Below, piece by piece: positions 24,993 through 33,591 of a DNA stretch of 46,915 bases. Below the pieces are notes generated by a model that was given only the letters and a program-made list of their open reading frames with translations, was not told where the DNA came from and did no database searches. Position 1 is the first letter of the stretch. Each line of letters begins with the position of its first letter. The stretch covers positions 1-46,915 of the forward strand of contig JAUWXE010000001.1 of the NCBI GenBank assembly GCA_030616535.1, in the 5' to 3' direction. The DNA comes from Candidatus Aerophobota bacterium (GTDB lineage: Bacteria > Aerophobota > Aerophobia > Aerophobales > AE-B3A). Position numbers and translations under genes: made by a program.

Positions 24993-25778
24993 ATGAAATT
25001 ATCATGTAGTTCCTGGTCTTTTCATAGAACATTTGAAAAGGGTAAGATAAACCAACTTGAGTGGATAGAGAAGTGCGCTAAAGATCTAGTGCTTGATGGC
25101 ATTGAGCTTTTGGATGGACATTTTCCATCAACCGAAAGAGCGTATTTGCATAATCTCAAGAAGTTTACCACAGACCTTGGTCTAACCATCGCTTGTGTAT
25201 CAGTCAGCAATAATTTTGGAAAAGACACACAAGAAAAAAGAAAAAAAGAAGTTAAAAAGGTAAAACAGTGGGTTGACATAGCTTATTATCTTGGAGCTCC
25301 TGTGTTGCGCATTTTCTCTGGTTGGCCTGAAGGCGAGAAGAGTCAATTATGGCCCGAGATGATAAATTGTCTGAAAGAAAGCGTCGAATATGCAAAAGAA
25401 GCTGGCATTGTCTCAGGTTTAGAAAATCACAATCATCATGCTTTCACAACGTCGGTAGACGATCTACTCAGAATCTTAAAAGAAGTTGACTCTGAATGGC
25501 TCAAAGTAACCTTGGATACAGGCGACTACATAGTAGAGACAGGGAAGCTGAACGGATATCCAGCTGTTGAAAGGGTAGTTAGCTTAGCTGTCTTTGTCCA
25601 TGCTAAACTCTATGAGTTAGACCAGAAAGGAGAAGATCATAAACAGGACTATGACAAAATTTTTGAGATTTTCAACAGAGCACATTACAGGGGTTTTATC
25701 TCTGTTGAATATGAAGGGGAAGAGGATGAGTTACTTGCTGTGCCGAGAGGGGTAAAATTTTTAAAAAGATATATATAA
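24993..25778 (+). CDS. Sugar phosphate isomerase/epimerase (xylose-isomerase-like TIM barrel)
   Basis: This 261-residue TIM barrel has ATG 24993 behind GGAGG. Expected metal ligands are present in order: the Glu of SGLENHNHH, the Asp of KVTLDTGDY, the His of VFVHAKLYEL and the Glu of FISVEYEGEEDEL. IFSGWPEGEKSQLW is typical of the family. Such enzymes rearrange keto-sugars. The length is typical and no signal peptide is present. A Gfo/Idh/MocA dehydrogenase follows 115 bp downstream, the same pairing as at the start of the window; the two probably act in series on one sugar. A separate promoter may exist in the gap. Confidence 0.88.
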   Translation: MKLSCSSWSFHRTFEKGKINQLEWIEKCAKDLVLDGIELLDGHFPSTERAYLHNLKKFTTDLGLTIACVSVSNNFGKDTQEKRKKEVKKVKQWVDIAYYLGAPVLRIFSGWPEGEKSQLWPEMINCLKESVEYAKEAGIVSGLENHNHHAFTTSVDDLLRILKEVDSEWLKVTLDTGDYIVETGKLNGYPAVERVVSLAVFVHAKLYELDQKGEDHKQDYDKIFEIFNRAHYRGFISVEYEGEEDELLAVPRGVKFLKRYI

Positions 25779-25806
25779 AATGATTTCAGAAGCAACCTTC
25801 CGATTT

Positions 25807-25836
25807 TTGACTGTCTATATACTCCGAGATTAGAAT
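25807..25836 (+). promoter_or_regulatory. Possible promoter of the second Gfo/Idh/MocA gene
   Basis: TTGACT (25807-25812), 18-bp spacer, TAGAAT (25831-25836), about 57 bases before ATG 25894. Support is sequence match only. Confidence 0.4.
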
Positions 25837-25893
25837 GTAGCTTTGAATAAGAGATTTTAAAAAAAGGAAAAAATTGAGAAAAGGAACAAAGGA

Positions 25894-26982
25894 ATGAAAA
25901 AGGTGAAAATTGGTGTTGTTGGATGTGGTGATGTTGCTTTTCGTTCATATTTACCGGATATAGCTTCATTAACAAAAGAAAAGATAGACCTGGTAGCTGT
26001 TTGTGATGCTGCTGAAGAAAGAGCGAGGAAGGCAGCAAAAGAATTTAAAGCAAAGGAGTACTACCTTGACTATAGTGAGATGCTCGAGAAGGCAGACATC
26101 GAGGTCGTGATTAACTTAACAGATATGCTTCACCATGCACCTTTTTCTCTGCTTGCCATAAAGGCAGGAAAGCATGTCTATACTGAAAAACCTATGGCAA
26201 CTACCCTCGAGGAAGCAGATACCTTAATTAAAGAAGCAGCCAAGGCTGATGTCAAGATAGCATCTGCTCCACCGGTCATGCTAAGCTTAGCCGTTGAGCA
26301 GGCAAAAGAAATCATTAATAAGGGGACTATTGGTAAGGTATGTTTTGTGTGTGCACATAGTTCCAGTGCCGGGCCAGCCTTATGGGAAGAATACTCATCA
26401 GATCCTACCTGGTTTTACAAAAAGGGCGCAGGACCCCTTTTTGATCTGGCTGTCTACTCTCTCCATGCCATTACAGGAATCTTAGGACCGGTTAAGAAAG
26501 TCGCCGCCTTCTCAGGAATAGCTATTCCTGAACGTATCATTAGAGGAGGTACAGCTAGAGGCAAGACAATAAAAGTTGAGGTAGATGATAACACTTTGAT
26601 GCTTTTAGACTTTGGTGATGTAACTTTTGCCTATGTAGATGGAACTTTCTGTATGCAAGCAACCAAAAGTCCTGCCATAGAATTCTTTGGCAGTGAGGGA
26701 ACAGTTACCTTAAATCCTTATTACTATGGTGAAGGCCCACCTATGGGGCTCTATGCAAAAAAGAAAGAATTTGGTCTAAAAGGCTGGAGCACGCCAGTTG
26801 CAGTCCGAGCAGAGGAAACATATTCTCTCGGTGACGGAGTTGAGCATTTGGTTGATTGCATTAACCAGGGTAAAGAACCAATAATTAGCGCTGAACATGG
26901 CCGTCATGTTCTTGAGATTATAGCCAAGGCCTATGAGTCTGCTAAGAGCGGCCGAGCACAAAAACTGGCAACAACTTTTTAA
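25894..26982 (+). CDS. Gfo/Idh/MocA family sugar dehydrogenase
   Basis: This 362-residue NAD(P)-dependent oxidoreductase has a standard nucleotide loop (VGVVGCGDVAFRSYLPDI), the EKPMATTLEEAD motif that contacts the nicotinamide, and GAGPLFDLAVYSLHAITGILG as the catalytic-domain segment. The latter has Asp and Tyr where many members have Asp-x-Gly-x-His, so the active site differs from the paralogue at 2037-3215 and a different substrate is likely. The start is ATG 25894 with AAAGGA. It follows an isomerase/epimerase and precedes a stretch of gene remnants. Confidence 0.88.
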   Translation: MKKVKIGVVGCGDVAFRSYLPDIASLTKEKIDLVAVCDAAEERARKAAKEFKAKEYYLDYSEMLEKADIEVVINLTDMLHHAPFSLLAIKAGKHVYTEKPMATTLEEADTLIKEAAKADVKIASAPPVMLSLAVEQAKEIINKGTIGKVCFVCAHSSSAGPALWEEYSSDPTWFYKKGAGPLFDLAVYSLHAITGILGPVKKVAAFSGIAIPERIIRGGTARGKTIKVEVDDNTLMLLDFGDVTFAYVDGTFCMQATKSPAIEFFGSEGTVTLNPYYYGEGPPMGLYAKKKEFGLKGWSTPVAVRAEETYSLGDGVEHLVDCINQGKEPIISAEHGRHVLEIIAKAYESAKSGRAQKLATTF

Positions 26983-27508
26983 CTAGCAAGGTAGGCATTA
27001 TTAGGTAAATACTCAGTAAATCCCGTTGGAGTTCCACCAGAAGGGTAATGATTAAGTGATTCTTCCGGCAAAGACAAAACTGTTCCCTGCCTCTTCCCGC
27101 TTAGTCTCGCCGTATAGGAAACTCAGTAATCTCAAGAAATAGGCGTAGTAGATATGAAAAGATAGAGAGGTGGTTTAGGAACTCAGTTTTTCCACTGAAA
27201 AGCAGATAGAAAATTGGTAAATAAGAGGTAAGCTGGGCGAAGAGGGTAAAAACTTGGAGGAAAAAGGGCGAATATCTGAAGAATTCTATTTAGATAAAGA
27301 ACTCTTTGATAAAATAAAAAAATATCCCTTCGTAAAGAGGCTGAGTTTACCAATCGAAAGCAAGGACGTACGATTGTTAAGTTGCCTCTCAAGGCCCTAA
27401 ATCCTATCGATACAGTTATAGCTCTAGAGCTCGATTGATAGGCTTGACGCCCTATTTTAAATAACCTACACTTACTTAGATTCGCATTTAGTAGACAAAG
27501 ACGAAAAC
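26983..27508. other. Gene-free stretch of degraded sequence
   Basis: No intact gene is seen. A plus-strand frame from TTG 27254 to 27400 (48 codons, including SEEFYLDKELFDKIKKYPF) looks protein-like but is unrecognised. A 12-bp palindrome AGCTCTAGAGCT lies at 27420-27431. The stretch borders a transposase remnant and probably consists of insertion and deletion debris. Confidence 0.4.
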
Positions 27509-27800
27509 TTATACCTCTTCCCTCCCGGCCGGAAGAAACTTTCTTTCTTTACAAAAAGACAGAACCGTCTCCTTAGAAGCAGTGAAAAGACAGTTAAGCA
27601 AAAACCTGTACTCTTTGAGAAGCTTTCTTAACTCTTTGGGAAGGGTAAAACAAAGATGATGAAAAGAAACATTGGGAAAGAGGGAATTAATCTTTTTTAC
27701 CCATTTATCGGTAAGAATCCTGCCACATCTATTACAGAAACGAGATTTACAGGAATGAGGCACAACTCAATACTTTCCACAACCTCAATGTGCTATTGAC
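27509..27800 (-). pseudogene. IS91-type transposase remnant (zinc-binding N-terminal part)
   Basis: On the minus strand the frame encodes VVPHSCKSRFCNRCGRILTD, then HHLCFTLPKELRKLLKEYR and FLLNCLFTASKETVLSFCKE, which is the zinc-finger and start of the catalytic part of IS91-family (Y2 type) transposases. In-frame TGA codons interrupt the sequence upstream (around GCGKY), and the C-terminal two thirds with the catalytic tyrosines is missing. It is clearly dead. It lies between a dehydrogenase gene and remnants of an ABC transporter, and probably marks a past rearrangement. Confidence 0.72.
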
Positions 27801-27980
27801 GAAAGTCGGGATTTATAGGAAAATTAGGAAGCTAAATAAGGTCAGAAAGGGGGTGAGAGAGTAAATAGACCGATACAGATTAAGATTAAACTCATTTTAA
27901 AGTGGAGGAAAAAAAATGTTAAGATTACGTAGTGCTAATTTTTACACGAGCGTGTCCATGATTTTCATTTTATACTGGGA

Positions 27981-28136
27981 TTAGCGGTATGGAACAGTAC
28001 TTCTGGGTTTGGGGGTGAATTACTTTACACAATTATTCTCACTGGAGCAGTCATCTCTGTTTTACCTATGATTGGTCTATTCTTGTATCTTCAGAAATAC
28101 TGGCAAAGTGGCCTAATGGCTGGAAGTGTGAAATGA
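27981..28136 (+). pseudogene. C-terminal fragment of a sugar ABC transporter permease (MalG type)
   Basis: The frame from 27981 encodes LAVWNSTSGFGGELLYTIIL, then GAVISVLPMIGLFLYLQKYW and a terminal GLMAGSVK, followed by TGA. This is the last membrane helix and tail of a carbohydrate ABC permease of the MalG/CUT1 class; the QKYW...GSVK ending is diagnostic. The N-terminal 80 percent is gone. An ATG at 27916 with GTGGAGGA upstream opens a short unrelated frame (MLRLRSANFYTSV) that stops at about 27983 and may be the other end of a deleted gene. It lies 92 bp upstream of the GH1 gene. Confidence 0.75.
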
Positions 28137-28228
28137 GAATAAATATCTTTCTGTGCATCTCAAAATACAGTAATAAAGTTAATTTTTTGAATCTAAAGAA
28201 AAATACAACATAGATTAAGGAGCTTATT

Positions 28229-29581
28229 ATGGCAGAAAAAATCCTTAAATTCCCTGATAATTTTTTATGGGGTGCGGCAACCGCCTCTTATCAAATTGAG
28301 GGAGCCTGCACTGAGGATGGGAAGGGAGAGTCTATTTGGGATCAATTTTCCCATATCCCGGGAAGAATCCAAGGAGAAGATACTGGGGATGTAGCCTGTG
28401 ATCATTACCATCGCTACAGGGAAGATGTAGAAAATATGAAAACGATAGTCCTTAAAGCCTATCGTTTCTCAGTATCTTGGCCAAGAGTTATCCCGGAAGG
28501 GAAAGGAAAGATAAATGAAGCTGGTCTTGGTTTTTACGATTGTTTAGTAGATGAGCTTCTTAAGGCAAATATTGAGCCTTTTATCACTCTTTACCATTGG
28601 GATCTCCCCCAGGCTCTTCAGGAGAAAGGTGGGTGGAAAAATAATGATACTACAGGGCATTTTTCAGATTATGCAGCAATATTAGCTCACAAATTGGGAG
28701 ATCGTGTTCATCACTGGATTACCCATAATGAGCCCTGGGTAGTATCTTTTTTAGGACATGCCTTTGGCACTCATGCACCAGGGATAATGGATTTTCCCAC
28801 AGCCCTCCAGGTCTGCCATCATCTTCTTTTATCTCATGGTAAAGCTTTAGAGGTTTTAAAAGATATAGGAGATGAAAATACCAAAGTAGGAATTACTCTT
28901 AACCTTTCTCCAGCTTATCCTGCCTCAGAAAAAGAAGATGACATAAAGGCAGCAAAAATATTTGATAGTTTTCTTAACCGCTGGTTTTTAGACCCTATTT
29001 TTAAAGGTAGTTATCCTGCTGATATGTGGGATTATTACCAGGATAAGGTCCCTAAAATTCTGCCAGAAGATATGAGCATTATCTCAAGAAAAATAGATTT
29101 TCTTGGAATAAACTACTACACCCGCTCAGTAGTTAAGGCTAATCCTAAGGAGAAGATTTTAAAACTCACCCTCTTGAAACCCAAGGGAGCTGAATACACA
29201 GATATGGGATGGGAGATTTATCCTCAGGGGATTTATGAGATTTTAAAAAGAGTTCAGGATAACTACTGTCCTAATGCTATTTATATAACTGAAAACGGAG
29301 CTTCTTTTCAGGATAAATTAGACAAAGAGGGTAAGACACAGGATGACCGAAGAATAAGTTACTTAAAAGAACATTTTTCTTTTGCTCATAAGGCCATAGA
29401 GGAAGATGTAAGGTTAAAAGGGTATTTTGTTTGGTCACTAATGGATAATTTCGAGTGGATTTATGGTTATTCCAAGCGTTTTGGACTGATCTATGTGGAT
29501 TATACTACTCAAAAAAGATTTTTTAAGGAAAGTGCCTATTGGTACAAAAAAGTAATTGAGAACAATGGTAAGAGAAGCTAA
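28229..29581 (+). CDS. GH1 beta-glucosidase
   Basis: This 450-residue family 1 glycosidase has all the hallmarks: LWGAATASYQIEGA at the N-terminus, the acid/base E168 in THNEPW, the nucleophile E355 in YITENGA, and SLMDNFEWIYGYSKRFGLIYVDY at the C-terminus. It hydrolyses beta-glucosides or related beta-glycosides, and with no signal peptide it acts in the cytoplasm on imported sugars. The start is ATG 28229 with AAGGAG. It lies downstream of a permease fragment, so its dedicated importer seems to have been lost. A good terminator follows at 29704-29745. Confidence 0.95.
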   Translation: MAEKILKFPDNFLWGAATASYQIEGACTEDGKGESIWDQFSHIPGRIQGEDTGDVACDHYHRYREDVENMKTIVLKAYRFSVSWPRVIPEGKGKINEAGLGFYDCLVDELLKANIEPFITLYHWDLPQALQEKGGWKNNDTTGHFSDYAAILAHKLGDRVHHWITHNEPWVVSFLGHAFGTHAPGIMDFPTALQVCHHLLLSHGKALEVLKDIGDENTKVGITLNLSPAYPASEKEDDIKAAKIFDSFLNRWFLDPIFKGSYPADMWDYYQDKVPKILPEDMSIISRKIDFLGINYYTRSVVKANPKEKILKLTLLKPKGAEYTDMGWEIYPQGIYEILKRVQDNYCPNAIYITENGASFQDKLDKEGKTQDDRRISYLKEHFSFAHKAIEEDVRLKGYFVWSLMDNFEWIYGYSKRFGLIYVDYTTQKRFFKESAYWYKKVIENNGKRS

Positions 29582-29703
29582 AGAAAAAATTATTTCCTCG
29601 TTAAGGAGAATGTAAGGGTGGAAAGAGTGTCCAACTCTCTCTGTCGGAGGATATTTTTAGCTCTTTCTTGTAAGAAAGACAGCTTAGATAAGCTAAATTC
29701 TAA

Positions 29704-29745
29704 AGGGATAGGTAATGCTTTTCTGCATTGCCTATCCTTTTTTTA
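29704..29745 (+). terminator. Rho-independent terminator after the GH1 gene
   Basis: GGATAGGTAATGC (29706-29718) pairs with GCATTGCCTATCC (29725-29737) across the loop TTTTCT with one G-T wobble, followed by a run of seven T. It is the clearest terminator in the window. Confidence 0.88.
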
Positions 29746-29757
29746 TTATTTTGCAAA

Positions 29758-29883
29758 GGAGCTTATGGGAATATCAGAGACATAGCAGCGAGTGTCCTCA
29801 GCGTAATGCCCATTATTATTGTATTCCTCTCTGCGCAAGAATTCTTCGTCAAGGGCATCACTTTATCTGGCCTCAAAGGTTAG
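29758..29883 (+). pseudogene. C-terminal fragment of a second sugar ABC transporter permease
   Basis: The frame from 29758 encodes GAYGNIRDIAASVLSVMPII then IVFLSAQEFFVKGITLSGLK and Gly before TAG 29883. This is the end of a MalG-type permease (ASVLS...P...FVKGITLSGLKG). Only 41 codons remain. The rest of the gap between GH1 and GH127 (29582-30024) holds the terminator at 29704 and, past 29884, about 140 bases in which I see nothing more than AT-rich DNA and the GH127 ribosome binding site. Its tail differs from the fragment at 27981, so two different transporters were lost. Confidence 0.75.
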
Positions 29884-30024
29884 GTGGCAGGTAAGCATCT
29901 TGATATGATGAAAGCTCTTTAACAAAACTTTTTATTCTTCTCAAACAATAATATTTGCAAAAAGTTGTGAAAAATCCGAAGTATAAAAAAGACTAAAAAA
30001 CTGATTAAGCAAGGAGAGTAAGAT

Positions 30025-31866
30025 ATGTCCATGCCCATAAATTATTTAAAAGCTGTTTCCTGGAAGGATGTGAAGATAAAGAGTGGCTTTTGGGGAGATC
30101 GAGTCAGGATCAACAGAAATGTTGTTTTAGATTATCAATACGAGCAGATAGAGAAGGCCGGATGCGTAGATAATTTTCGCCGGACATCTGGGAAAAAAGG
30201 TGGCAAGTTTGAAGGCTTCTTCTTCAACGACTCGGATGTTTACAAGTGGGTTGAGGCAGCCTCCTACTCTCTTGGAACTCATTCTGATAAAAAACTGGAG
30301 GAGAAAGTAAACAGGCTCATAGAAGATATCGCTGATGCTCAGGAAGAGGATGGATACCTTAATACATACTTTACCTTAGAGAAGAAGGAACATTTCTCTG
30401 ATCTTCCGGTAAAACATGAGCTTTACTGTGCAGGTCATCTTATTGAGGCAGCAGTTGCCCATTATCTTGCAACAGGAAAAACGAATCTCTTAGATGTTGC
30501 TACTCGTTTTGTAGATCTTATCTGCTACACATTTGGTCCTGGCAAAAAACAAAGTGCTCCAGGACATGAGGAAATTGAGCTTGCCCTAGTAAAGCTCTAC
30601 CACCTCAGGAGAGAAAAACGCTACCTTGATACAGCAAGGTTTTTTATAGAGAAGCGGGGGAAAGGATATGCCGGGGGAGACGAGTACCGTCAGGATCATC
30701 TCCCGTTTACAGAGCAAAAAGAGATTATCGGCCATGCTGTTCGCGCTGTTTATCTTATGAGCGGGGCTGCTGATGTTTGCAGGGAAACTAAAGATAAGGC
30801 CCTGATGGTTACCTTAAACAGGCTTTGGGAGAACATGGTTCAGAAAAAAATGTACGCAACAGGAGGAATTGGGAGCCGCTATGAAGGGGAAGCCTTTGGC
30901 AAAAACTATGAGCTTCCCAATGACAGGGCTTATGCAGAAACCTGTGCTGCCATCGGGAATATTTTCTGGAACCACCGGATGCTTCATTTAACAGGTGATG
31001 CAAAGTATGCTGATATAATGGAGAAAGTTCTTTACAATGGATTCTTATCTGGAATTTCCCTTGATGGGAGGAAATACTTCTACCAGAATCCCCTGCAAGC
31101 AGATAAGGATCACAGGCGAGCAAGTTGGTTTCCCTGTGCCTGCTGTCCCCCAAATGTGGCCAGGCTACTGTCTTCCCTCGGAGGTTATTTTTACAGTGTG
31201 TCCGGGGAAGGCGTATGGATTCATCTTTACGGAGAAAGTGAGACAGCTATCACTTTAGATAAAGATAGGAAGGTAACCTTAAACCAGCACACAAATTATC
31301 CTTGGAGTGGAGAGATTAGCATAAAAGTATCTTCTGAGAAAGAGACTTCTTTCACACTTTTTCTGAGGATACCTGGTTGGTGCCAGGAGGCAGAAGTTCT
31401 GGTGAATGGCAAATCTATGGCAGGAGATATTACGCCATCCTCTTATCTTCCCATAAGTCGCACGTGGGAGGGCGAGGACGAGGTGCAGCTGAATATACCT
31501 ATACCGGTGGAGTTTTTACAGACCCGTCCTCACTCCAGCAATAATGCTCGTCTGGCAATCTCCCGCGGACCTATGATCTACTGCATTGAAGCAGAGGATC
31601 ATCCTGGTATTGATGTTTTTGATATTCTGCTTTCCCCGGATACAGAGCTCACTCCTCATTTTGAATCTGGCCTTTTAGGAGAGGTGGTAGTGCTCAAAGG
31701 TGAGGCATCAGTCCAGGATCTATCTAGCTGGCAAGGAAAGCTGTATCGGCCCTATCGAAAAGAAGAGAAGGTGAAAAAAGAGCCTCTAGAAATTACTGCT
31801 ATCCCTTACTTTGCTTGGGCAAATCGGAGTCCAGGGAAGATGCTGGTGTGGGTTTTAGAAAGATAA
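30025..31866 (+). CDS. GH127 beta-L-arabinofuranosidase-like glycosidase
   Basis: This 613-residue protein is of the GH127 (DUF1680) family. The zinc and catalytic Cys/Glu site is intact: E305 and C307 in AETCAAIGN, and C373-C374 in CACCPPN. TGGIGSRYEGEAFGKNYELP is a further family block. Members release beta-L-arabinofuranose from plant hydroxyproline-linked glycans and arabinans. No signal peptide is present, so it acts inside the cell. ATG 30025 follows AAGGAGAG. It stands before the uronate isomerase and GH4 genes, so the locus may handle plant-type side chains such as pectin, which is an inference from neighbours. Confidence 0.93.
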   Translation: MSMPINYLKAVSWKDVKIKSGFWGDRVRINRNVVLDYQYEQIEKAGCVDNFRRTSGKKGGKFEGFFFNDSDVYKWVEAASYSLGTHSDKKLEEKVNRLIEDIADAQEEDGYLNTYFTLEKKEHFSDLPVKHELYCAGHLIEAAVAHYLATGKTNLLDVATRFVDLICYTFGPGKKQSAPGHEEIELALVKLYHLRREKRYLDTARFFIEKRGKGYAGGDEYRQDHLPFTEQKEIIGHAVRAVYLMSGAADVCRETKDKALMVTLNRLWENMVQKKMYATGGIGSRYEGEAFGKNYELPNDRAYAETCAAIGNIFWNHRMLHLTGDAKYADIMEKVLYNGFLSGISLDGRKYFYQNPLQADKDHRRASWFPCACCPPNVARLLSSLGGYFYSVSGEGVWIHLYGESETAITLDKDRKVTLNQHTNYPWSGEISIKVSSEKETSFTLFLRIPGWCQEAEVLVNGKSMAGDITPSSYLPISRTWEGEDEVQLNIPIPVEFLQTRPHSSNNARLAISRGPMIYCIEAEDHPGIDVFDILLSPDTELTPHFESGLLGEVVVLKGEASVQDLSSWQGKLYRPYRKEEKVKKEPLEITAIPYFAWANRSPGKMLVWVLER

Positions 31867-31886
31867 GGAACGTCTAATCTGTAGCT

Positions 31887-31904
31887 TAGAGGAATATTCC
31901 TCTA
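31887..31904. repeat. 18-bp perfect palindrome after the GH127 gene
   Basis: TAGAGGAATATTCCTCTA is self-complementary over its full length and lies 21 bp after the GH127 stop. No T run follows, so it is a weak terminator candidate; it may instead be an operator or insertion target. Confidence 0.6.
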
Positions 31905-31936
31905 GAGAATATAAAAGCTATGTTGGAGATATGGAG

Positions 31937-31956
31937 TGAACCCCTAAAGTTGGACA
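31937..31956. repeat. Solo IS3-type insertion sequence end
   Basis: TGAACCCCTAAAGTTGGACA resembles the terminal inverted repeats of IS3-family (IS150-group) elements. No matching end or transposase lies nearby, so it would be a relic. The match is from memory. Confidence 0.35.
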
Positions 31957-31983
31957 AAATAGGTTAGAGTTGTTAGTATTCCT

Positions 31984-32028
31984 GACAGGGTCAAATCAAT
32001 CCCCAAAGGGGATGAAAAGGAGCCTGTC
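31984..32028 (+). promoter_or_regulatory. Two-tier hairpin around the uronate isomerase ribosome binding site
   Basis: GACAGG (31984-31989) can pair with CCTGTC (32023-32028), and inside it ATCCCC (31999-32004) pairs with GGGGAT (32008-32013). The AAGGAG site at about 32017-32022 lies between the inner and outer stem, immediately before ATG 32030. Folding would limit access to the site. Confidence 0.45.
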
Positions 32029-32029
32029 G

Positions 32030-33535
32030 ATGAGAAAGCCAAGGATTGGAATGGAGTCTATCTTGCAATCACTAAGGATAGCAGAGAAGGAAAAATTTCT
32101 AGGTTCTAATTGGCTGCTGGATACACCTGAGGGGGTAAGACTATACCATGATGTGGCAGTTCCATTTAGAGGAAAAGTTGGAATTGTTGATGTGCATACC
32201 CACCTCAATTTAAGGCAGATCGTAGAAAATAAGCCTTTTCCCAATATCTGGAGGGCTGAGGTTCTCGAGACAAGAGGAGAATACGCCAATTGTGATCATT
32301 ACATCATTCAATTGGCGGCAAAATCTCCAGGTTTTTCTCAAGCTCTTACAAGAGATCCTAATATTTCAGATTATGACAAGTGGATGGCCCTAAGTAGGGT
32401 TTTCCCTGACCTTGAGGGAAGTCAGGTTCACCAGTGGCTGCATTTAGACTTAAGGAGATTGTTCGGGATTGAAGATCTATTAAGTGCCAAGACAGGAGAT
32501 AAGATATGGAAACTAACAAAGGAGTGTTTAAAGCAGAAAGATATGCTGCCGCAGACGATACTTAAAACAGCGGAAGCAAGAATTATTTGCACGACTGATG
32601 ATCCTGCAGATGATTTAACTTATCATAAAATGGCCAAAAAGATAGATGGCATTACTTTTCTGCCTACTTTTAGGCCAGATGCTTGCTGCAATATCTTTGA
32701 TGGAAGTTGGAGGTCAAAGGTTGAGGAAATCTGCCAGTTAACTGGAGAAGATACAACTCTTAAAGGCTTCCTTCAGGCTTTAAGGAAAAGGCACACCTAT
32801 TTTGCTAAAATGGGAGCAAGGGCAACCGATCATGCCTTTCCGGAGCCCTATGGACTGGAAGTTAGCCAGAGAAGGGCAGAGCAGATTTTTAGAAAAGCAT
32901 ATGAGGAAGGAGAAAAATTTGACATAAAATCTCCTGAAACGAAAAAATTCATCTCATACATGATGCACAAGTTTTGTGAGATGAATCAAGAAAAGGGTAT
33001 GGTTACTCAAATACATTATGGAGCTGTTAGGAATGCAAATGAGTATTTGTTTAAAAACTGGGGAGCCGATGTTGGAGGTGATGTTGCAGCGGAAAATGTC
33101 AATATTGTTGAAAGCTTAAAACCTTTGCTGTCAAGGTTTTTTAGTGGGGAAAGTGACAAACAAGAACATCTTGTACTTTATTCAATGAACCAGATATTTT
33201 CCCATACTAACTTAGCATTAGAGAGAGCATTTCCCAATGTCCATTCCGGATTTCCCTGGTGGCATAATGATGCTCCTTATGTGATGGAGCACTATCTACT
33301 TCATACTGCCGGCTCCTCTCTACTTACCTCCAGTGCAGGTCCTGTCGGTGATGGAAGAAAGATTCTCTCGGAAGGAAGCAGGTTTGAGGTTTTTGATAGA
33401 GTAATCTGTAGAGCGGTGGGAAAGCTCATTTCAACCGGACAGATCTCGCATGATGGTGGGGTAAGAGCAGTAAAGAATTTGATGTATGAGAATCAGGTAA
33501 GATTTTTTAATTTAAAGGAAGGACTTGATAGATAA
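32030..33535 (+). CDS. uxaC: Uronate (glucuronate/galacturonate) isomerase, UxaC family
   Basis: This 501-residue amidohydrolase-superfamily protein converts D-glucuronate or D-galacturonate to the ketose. UxaC landmarks are present: HxH in VDVHTHLNL, ICTTDDPADDL, FLPTFRPDA, MVTQIHYGAVRNAN and GFPWWHNDAPYVMEHYL. The sequence is somewhat longer than typical UxaC (about 470 residues) and the WWHNDAP segment differs from the usual WWFND, so it is a divergent member. I chose ATG 32030, which has AAGGAG seven bases upstream; the frame is open further up but without support. It is followed by a GH4 glycosidase, consistent with release of a uronic acid and its isomerisation. Confidence 0.85.
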   Translation: MRKPRIGMESILQSLRIAEKEKFLGSNWLLDTPEGVRLYHDVAVPFRGKVGIVDVHTHLNLRQIVENKPFPNIWRAEVLETRGEYANCDHYIIQLAAKSPGFSQALTRDPNISDYDKWMALSRVFPDLEGSQVHQWLHLDLRRLFGIEDLLSAKTGDKIWKLTKECLKQKDMLPQTILKTAEARIICTTDDPADDLTYHKMAKKIDGITFLPTFRPDACCNIFDGSWRSKVEEICQLTGEDTTLKGFLQALRKRHTYFAKMGARATDHAFPEPYGLEVSQRRAEQIFRKAYEEGEKFDIKSPETKKFISYMMHKFCEMNQEKGMVTQIHYGAVRNANEYLFKNWGADVGGDVAAENVNIVESLKPLLSRFFSGESDKQEHLVLYSMNQIFSHTNLALERAFPNVHSGFPWWHNDAPYVMEHYLLHTAGSSLLTSSAGPVGDGRKILSEGSRFEVFDRVICRAVGKLISTGQISHDGGVRAVKNLMYENQVRFFNLKEGLDR

Positions 33536-33591
33536 AAAGGAGTTTGGTTGTAATCCCTTTCTAAAGAATAAATAAACAAGGGGGAGATCAT

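Noticed and set aside
27254..27400. 48-codon plus-strand frame in the degraded region
   Set aside because: It is protein-like in composition but too short, with a TTG start and no recognised relative.
27420..27431. AGCTCTAGAGCT palindrome as a terminator or IS end
   Set aside because: It has no T run and no partner; a 12-bp palindrome alone is weak evidence.
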